In this document: in pieces, positions 59,563 to 64,000 of the stretch | Numbering within the stretch: the first letter of the stretch is position 1 | Layout of the letters: each line of letters opens with the position of its first letter | NCBI GenBank assembly: GCA_027484055.1 | Contig: JAIXQH010000008.1 | Location: forward strand, 1-64,000 | Length of the DNA: 64,000 nt | Origin: Verrucomicrobiaceae bacterium | GTDB lineage: Bacteria; Verrucomicrobiota; Verrucomicrobiia; Verrucomicrobiales; Akkermansiaceae | Direction: 5' to 3' | Made by a program: the position numbers and the translations under genes | Notes under the pieces: generated by a model | The model's input: the letters and a program-made list of their open reading frames with translations, nothing else | What the model was told of the DNA's origin: nothing | Databases searched by the model: none

Positions 59563-60360
59563 TCACGGAAGTGGCTCGAAGCGGCGTTGCCTTTTTTCAA
59601 AAAGCACCGTCTCACGGTAACCTGCCGCTTTCGCCAAGGAGATCGCGCGGGCGAAATCCCGTCCGATTTCTGCTGGCGCGTGCGAGTCCGAGGAAATCAC
59701 CAGCCCGATCCCTGCCGAGCAGGCCAGCTCAAGAAAGCGAGGGGTCGAGTAAGCCTCGGCACATGGCTTGTGCCAGCCAGCTGTATTCAGCTCGATCACG
59801 CTGCCTGACGCTGCAATGCGATCAATCACAGGGTCGTAAAAGCGATCCAAATCACCAGTCGGCACATGGCAGAATTTTTTAATCAAATCCGAGTGCCCGA
59901 GAATGTCGAACAGGCCGCTCTCCGCCATTTCCCCATAGGTTTTCCAATAATGCGTCCACACCGCCTCCAAATCACAGTCCGCCCAGCGGCCGAGCCACTT
60001 CGGGTCATCGAAACTCCAGTCCCCCAAGTAATGCACCGACCCGATGAGATAATCCCATGAATAAGCCGCCTCCAGCGTCCCGATCCACGGCGCACAGCCT
60101 TCTAGCCAATCACACTCCAGCCCCGCTCTGACCGGAATGCGGCCTGCCGCCTGCGTCCGTGCGCGGTCGATCCAGCGGAAATACTCCGGCAGCTCCGCCA
60201 TTTCCATCCGCCAATCGTCAAAGGGTTCCGGAACTTGCGGGGCATGATCAGAAATCCCGTATTCCGTCACACCAGCGGCGATCGCAGCCTCTACAAACGC
60301 TTCTGGCTCTCCCTCTGCATGACGGCAAAGCGGCGTGTGGGTGTGGTAATCAGCAGGCAC
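59563..60360 (-). CDS. PHP-domain histidinol-phosphatase-like protein
   Basis: 265 aa. PHP metal-binding motifs: DYHTHTPLCRHAEG at the start, EYGISDHAPQ, AGLECDWLEG, DYLIGSVHYLG, FDILGHSDLI and VISSDSHAP. The pattern is that of HisK-type histidinol-phosphatases, but related PHP enzymes exist. I start at the GTG at 60360, since the upstream frame (60429) is hydrophobic and overlaps the divergent Pta leader. It is divergent from pta. Confidence 0.82.
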   Translation of the reverse strand: MPADYHTHTPLCRHAEGEPEAFVEAAIAAGVTEYGISDHAPQVPEPFDDWRMEMAELPEYFRWIDRARTQAAGRIPVRAGLECDWLEGCAPWIGTLEAAYSWDYLIGSVHYLGDWSFDDPKWLGRWADCDLEAVWTHYWKTYGEMAESGLFDILGHSDLIKKFCHVPTGDLDRFYDPVIDRIAASGSVIELNTAGWHKPCAEAYSTPRFLELACSAGIGLVISSDSHAPAEIGRDFARAISLAKAAGYRETVLFEKRQRRFEPLP

Positions 60361-60443
60361 TTGAGTAATTGATAATGAATCCGGTTGAACGCAAAGACAA
60401 AGCCAGACTAAAGTCCACCCACGCTGCAAGTGCGAGTTCTTCC

Positions 60444-61517
60444 ATGTCTGACCTCTCTAAAGAATCCATCCCCGGAAATTCCATCACCCGTCACCTCATC
60501 GAACAACTCCGCCGCCATCCCAAGCGGGTCGTTTTCACCGAGGGAGAAGACATTCGCGTCATCCTAGCCGCAGCGAGACTGGTGGAAGCAGAAGCCGTGG
60601 CTCCCATTTTACTGGGGAACCGTGAGCGCATTCGCGAAATCGCCGCAAGCCACGGGGTGTCATTGAAATTCATCCACATCATCGACCCGCCGCTCGCTTC
60701 GGACTTCGAGCTGTTCTGCAAACGCGTCGAAAACATGGCCCGCTACCGAACGCTGCAAAGCGTCAACCCTGCTGAAATCGTTGCTCGACCCCATTATTTC
60801 GGCGCGCTGATGGTCCAATATGGACAGGCAGATGCCATCGTCGGCGGAAACCAAGCCCTCCCCGCTGCTTACTTCCGCGCCCTGCTCCACACCATCAAGC
60901 CGCTGCCCACGGTGCCGAAGATTTTCGGAGTCACCCTGCTGACCGGATCGCATCTCAAGCACGTCGGCGGCAGTGAAATCCTCTTCCTCGCCGATTGCGG
61001 ATTGAATCCGAATCCAGACGTCGCAGAATTGGCGGCCATCGCGATCGAGACCGGCAAGCTCGCGCACCATTTCCTCGGTAGGAAGGCTTTCGTGGCCATG
61101 CTCAGTCACTCGACAAAAGGTTCTGCCAGCACTCCCGACGCCCAGCGGATGGTCGCCGCTGCAAGCCTCGCGCAGGACATCGCGCTAAGGGAATTTCTCG
61201 ACATTAGCATCGAGGGTGAGCTTCAAGCCGACGTCGCCCTCGACCCCTCAGCCGCAGAAATCAAGCTCCCTGCTGCTGAGGCCCGCCCCACGGCAGATGT
61301 GCTCGTTTTCCCAAACTTGGATGCGGCTCACATCTCGCTTAAACTCCTTCAGCACGTCGCCGGGGCAGAGGTCTATGGCCAGCTCATTCTCGGTCTATCA
61401 CGCCCAGCCGCTCAAGTTTCCCGCACCGCCTCCACCGAGGTCATCTTCGGAACCGCCGCCGCCATCGCCGTGGAGGCGATTAAATTCCACCAACTTTATC
61501 CTGACGGAGAAATTTAA
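60444..61517 (+). CDS. pta: Phosphate acetyltransferase
   Basis: 357 aa short-form Pta that converts acetyl-CoA and phosphate to acetyl phosphate. Motifs: RVVFTEGEDIRVILAAARL, QADAIVGGNQALPAAYF, GSEILFLADCGLNPNPDV and FPNLDAAHISLKLLQ, which close the CoA-binding fold. The start is the ATG at 60444 (MSDLSKESIPG); an in-frame upstream start at 60369 adds a basic leader. No ackA gene is nearby. It may also act as phosphate butyryltransferase, a close family. Confidence 0.9.
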   Translation: MSDLSKESIPGNSITRHLIEQLRRHPKRVVFTEGEDIRVILAAARLVEAEAVAPILLGNRERIREIAASHGVSLKFIHIIDPPLASDFELFCKRVENMARYRTLQSVNPAEIVARPHYFGALMVQYGQADAIVGGNQALPAAYFRALLHTIKPLPTVPKIFGVTLLTGSHLKHVGGSEILFLADCGLNPNPDVAELAAIAIETGKLAHHFLGRKAFVAMLSHSTKGSASTPDAQRMVAAASLAQDIALREFLDISIEGELQADVALDPSAAEIKLPAAEARPTADVLVFPNLDAAHISLKLLQHVAGAEVYGQLILGLSRPAAQVSRTASTEVIFGTAAAIAVEAIKFHQLYPDGEI

Positions 61518-61600
61518 GCATCCTTGGTGGGCTGTATTTTTCCCTTGTCGAATCTCGTTAGGTTGACGCAGCTGCGCTCTGGGGATAATCGTGGCGTGTC

Positions 61601-62470
61601 ATGATCGTTAAAATCCTCAGTGCATTCGCTTGTTGTCTCCTCTTTGCCAGCTCCGCGAGTGCCCAGCTTTCAGCCACCCTCAAGCTTTCCAAGAAACAAT
61701 ATCTGGCCGGAGAGCCAGTCATGGCACTGGTCACCGTCACGAATTACGCAGGACAATCACTCACCTTCGCCAGCGACGGCCGCACGCAGTGGCTTGATTT
61801 TGTCCTGAAAAATAGCCGTAGCGAGTCGGTCACACCCATCAGCCGCAGCCTGTTTGGTAAAATGACCATCGCTGCCGGCCAAACGATGGCCCGGGAAGTG
61901 GATCTGACTCAGAATTTCCAACTCAGCGAGCCGGGTAGCTACCTCGTCAGCGCCGTCATCCATCTGCCAGGCGGCATGGGTGAAGGCACTTCCACCAACC
62001 GAGTGACTTTCAACCAAAGCCCAGGTGCCCCATTCTGGACCCAAAAAGTCGGAATCGCTGGCAAACCCGGACAAACTCGCGAATTCCGCATCCTCAACTT
62101 CAGCGGCGACGAGAAAGACCAGATCTACGCCCAAGTGCTCGATAACCGCTCCGGCCAAAATGTCCGCACCTTCCTCCTTGGCGACGTCCTCATGCTACGC
62201 AAGCCACTCGTCACCGTGGACCGTGCCCAACGCATGCACGTCATGTTCCTCGCCACTCCCAGCATGTGGGTCCATTGCCAAATCGATACGGATGGAAAAC
62301 TTGTGGAACGCCAACTGCATCAACGAGGCAATCAAGGTGATCCACAGCTACTGACCTTCGGCGACGGCAGCGTCCGTGTCAGTAACAGCATCCCTTACGA
62401 TCAAAAAGCCGCAGCTGAGGCCAAGGCCAAAGTCCGCAAAGCCTCAGACCGACCACAAATCACTTACTAA
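61601..62470 (+). CDS. Secreted protein, function unknown
   Basis: 289 aa with a signal peptide (KILSAFACCLLFASSASAQ). The mature part reads like an Ig-type beta domain (KKQYLAGEPVMALVTVTN, FQLSEPGSYLVSAVIHLPGG) followed by a second beta region and a basic C-terminal tail (EAKAKVRKASDRPQ). Similar secreted proteins occur in Verrucomicrobia but I cannot name a family. It is 83 bases after pta and 111 before the amidase. Confidence 0.72.
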   Translation: MIVKILSAFACCLLFASSASAQLSATLKLSKKQYLAGEPVMALVTVTNYAGQSLTFASDGRTQWLDFVLKNSRSESVTPISRSLFGKMTIAAGQTMAREVDLTQNFQLSEPGSYLVSAVIHLPGGMGEGTSTNRVTFNQSPGAPFWTQKVGIAGKPGQTREFRILNFSGDEKDQIYAQVLDNRSGQNVRTFLLGDVLMLRKPLVTVDRAQRMHVMFLATPSMWVHCQIDTDGKLVERQLHQRGNQGDPQLLTFGDGSVRVSNSIPYDQKAAAEAKAKVRKASDRPQITY

Positions 62471-62508
62471 TCCGATAAATTTTAAAAAATAAACTCAAAC
62501 TCGTTATT

Positions 62509-62547
62509 TTAACTTTACAAAAAGATTTAAATGTAAAGAAATGTTAA
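62509..62547. promoter_or_regulatory. AT-rich region with nested inverted repeats before the amidase
   Basis: Within the AT-rich 111-base leader, TTAAC(62509)/GTTAA(62543) and TTTAC(62514)/GTAAA(62533) form nested inverted repeats. This looks like a promoter or operator region for the amidase. No -10/-35 pair can be assigned with confidence. Confidence 0.4.
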
Positions 62548-62581
62548 CAGTTTTTGTTCAGCACCTTTTAACTCACTCACA

Positions 62582-63181
62582 ATGAGAACCTTCACCCACC
62601 TACTCGCTACGCTCACCCTCGGCCTTTTATGCAACACGCTGAGTGCCGCAAGCTTCCGCACGGTCATCATCGATGCTGGCCACGGTGGTCACGATAATGG
62701 GGGCCAGTGGGGAAAAGTTTATGAAAAACACCTCGCCCTCGACACGGCATACCGCCTCGAAGGGAAGCTCAAAAGCCTTGGTTACCAGACGGTGATGACA
62801 CGGCGGAGTGACTATTTCATCTCCCTCCCCCAACGCGTCAGCATGGGGAATCGCTATAGAAACGCAATTTTTGTCAGCATCCACTACAACTACACGTGGA
62901 AACAGGATGTCAGCGGCTTGGAAACATTTTACTCCACCGATGAAGGTCGGCGGCTCGCGCAATACGTTCAGAATAACTTGATCCAGCGGACTCGCACCGT
63001 GGACCGTTCTGCTAAGTACGCGCGCTTCTATGTCATTCGCCACTCGAAAATCCCCGCCATCCTCGTGGAAGGCGGATTTGTCAGTAACGCGGCTGAGCGC
63101 AACCGCATGAAGTCTGCCTGGTTCCGAGATACCGTGGCCCAAGGCATTGTGGATGGCATTCAACGGTATCGGCGGGATTAA
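62582..63181 (+). CDS. N-acetylmuramoyl-L-alanine amidase (Amidase_3)
   Basis: 199 aa with a signal peptide (LLATLTLGLLCNTLSAA). The Amidase_3 zinc site is complete: IIDAGHGGHDNG, the catalytic KVYEKHLALD, SIHYNYTW and LVEGGFVSN. There is no AMIN or LysM domain, so it is the compact form. It cleaves the peptide from the glycan in the periplasm, in cell division or cell-wall turnover. Confidence 0.93.
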   Translation: MRTFTHLLATLTLGLLCNTLSAASFRTVIIDAGHGGHDNGGQWGKVYEKHLALDTAYRLEGKLKSLGYQTVMTRRSDYFISLPQRVSMGNRYRNAIFVSIHYNYTWKQDVSGLETFYSTDEGRRLAQYVQNNLIQRTRTVDRSAKYARFYVIRHSKIPAILVEGGFVSNAAERNRMKSAWFRDTVAQGIVDGIQRYRRD

Positions 63182-63233
63182 TCGCTCCCCATCTTAAGCC
63201 CCTCCCGCAAAGTGGCTTTCACCCACTTAGGAG

Positions 63234-64000
63234 ATGGTCACCACCGCTGAAACCTTGGCCTTAGAGGCCAGAGCAAAAGAGAATGGCTTCACAGAAGAAG
63301 TCCTCCTCAACATGGCTGGCACCCAGCTTGGACATGCGATTTCACGATTCTTCACCCATCCCGGAACCGTCATCGGATACCTCGGAAAAGGTCACAATGC
63401 AGCAGACGCTCTCATCGCGCTGGGCATCTTAAGGGATCACTACGGCTGGCAAATTTTCATTCGCCCGGCATACCCGCTGGAATCCTGCGCACCGCTCACC
63501 CAAGAACATTGGCACAGACTTGCCGCCGAAGAGATCTTAGAACCCATCGACGCCATTGATTTCCCAAGGTTCCCACTCCTCCTCCTCGACGGCCTACTAG
63601 GCACCGGCACCAATGGCCCCCTCAGGCCGCCACTCCTTGAGCTCGCCAGAGAAATGAATGCGCTCCGGCAGCACTCTGGAGCGCGCACCGCAGCGGTGGA
63701 TCTCCCATCTGGAATAGTCGCCGATACAGGAAAAGCCGCTGCAGACACCGTGTGTGCAGACGTCACATTCATGATCGCGAATGCCAAGCTGGGCTTACTC
63801 CAAGCCCATGCAGCAGCCATGACTGGCGCACTCGCCATCGTGCGAGTCGCGCCGCTCACGGCTCCACTCTCGCCCGACCAGGAACTCATCTCCCCGCAAA
63901 CCTTAGCCTGCGGAAAATCCCCTCGGCCCATCGATTTCCACAAAGGGCAAGCCGGCCGAGTCGCTATCATGGCAGGTTCAGAAAGCTACACCGGTGCCGC
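63234..64000 (+). CDS. nnr: NAD(P)H-hydrate repair enzyme, NnrE epimerase start (partial, runs off the end)
   Basis: The frame starts at ATG 63234 (stop TAG one codon upstream) and is open to the window end, 255 codons. The N-terminal YjeF_N epimerase domain is present: LLNMAGTQLGHAI, IGYLGKGHNAADAL, LLLLDGLLGTGTNGP and AAVDLPSGIVADTG. Toward the end the NnrD dehydratase domain begins (PIDFHKGQAGRVAIMAGS). It is therefore the fused NnrE/NnrD type that repairs hydrated NADH and NADPH. GGAG directly precedes the ATG with almost no spacing, so the ribosome site is unusual. Confidence 0.9.
   Translation, partial: MVTTAETLALEARAKENGFTEEVLLNMAGTQLGHAISRFFTHPGTVIGYLGKGHNAADALIALGILRDHYGWQIFIRPAYPLESCAPLTQEHWHRLAAEEILEPIDAIDFPRFPLLLLDGLLGTGTNGPLRPPLLELAREMNALRQHSGARTAAVDLPSGIVADTGKAAADTVCADVTFMIANAKLGLLQAHAAAMTGALAIVRVAPLTAPLSPDQELISPQTLACGKSPRPIDFHKGQAGRVAIMAGSESYTGA

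Overview
The window looks like chromosome from a Gram-negative member of the Verrucomicrobiota, probably the Verrucomicrobiales. The evidence is the gene set: a DUF5069 protein, a DUF3500 protein, a VF530 protein, an EF-P with a PPRM-type loop, an Ebo-type TatD/TIM-barrel pair, a choice-of-anchor A protein with a PEP-CTERM-like tail, and a large secreted FG-GAP propeller protein. An outer-membrane TpsB-type porin shows there is an outer membrane. Base composition is GC-rich apart from a few AT-rich intergenic stretches. I see no rRNA or tRNA gene, CRISPR array, prophage or replication origin.

Layout. 0-6.6 kb: tail of an unknown gene, MgtE Mg2+ transporter, HpcH/HpaI-type aldolase, RodZ-like HTH membrane protein, YwlE-like phosphatase, SufT, and an ECF sigma/anti-sigma pair. 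6.6-13.3 kb: TpsB-like porin with a small secreted protein upstream, an H-NOX/hybrid histidine kinase pair (NO sensing), the diadenylate cyclase CdaA with an overlapping mini-CdaR, and DAHP synthase. 13.3-28.2 kb: DUF3500, TlyA, O-antigen ligase-like protein, a small protein + EboB + EboE module, an eRF1-like protein, PPIase-Ldh-ThiD, polysaccharide deacetylase, dynamin-like GTPase, TauE/SafE transporter, site-2 protease and L,D-transpeptidase. 28.2-34.4 kb is the accessory part: a palindromic repeat element, LysM protein, EF-P, an intact ISAs1-family insertion sequence with a 10-bp target duplication, DUF5069, a YghZ-like reductase and a YefM/YoeB toxin-antitoxin pair. 34.6-51.1 kb: RNA-modification enzymes, a GNAT + glycosyltransferase-HAD fusion + HD cluster, a choice-of-anchor A protein, IlvA, TrpA, an Aas-like acyl-activating enzyme, PhoR/PhoB, a left-handed beta-helix protein, a fused AhbA/AhbB-like protein and the CCA-adding enzyme. 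51.2-64 kb: the propeller protein built of seven exact 198-bp repeats, a possible solo IS end, a seven-gene ECF42-type sigma cassette (VOC, lipoprotein, SRPBCC, YciI, VOC, AHSA1, sigma), an HTH protein, RDD protein, PHP phosphatase, Pta, a secreted protein, an amidase and the start of NnrD/NnrE.

The genes form short operons with 4-bp stop/start overlaps (H-NOX/kinase, PhoB/PhoR, YefM/YoeB, pseudouridine synthase/methyltransferase, VOC/YciI/SRPBCC). Themes are envelope building and remodelling, signalling (NO, phosphate, c-di-AMP, two ECF systems) and translation support (EF-P, TlyA, CCA, pseudouridine, eRF1-like). I found no single clearly new large system. The best leads are the mini-CdaR overlapping cdaA, the small-protein/EboB/EboE module, the glycosyltransferase-HAD fusion, the TpsB porin with a non-TpsA secreted neighbour, the ECF42 cassette, and the seven-repeat propeller gene with a possible IS remnant behind it.
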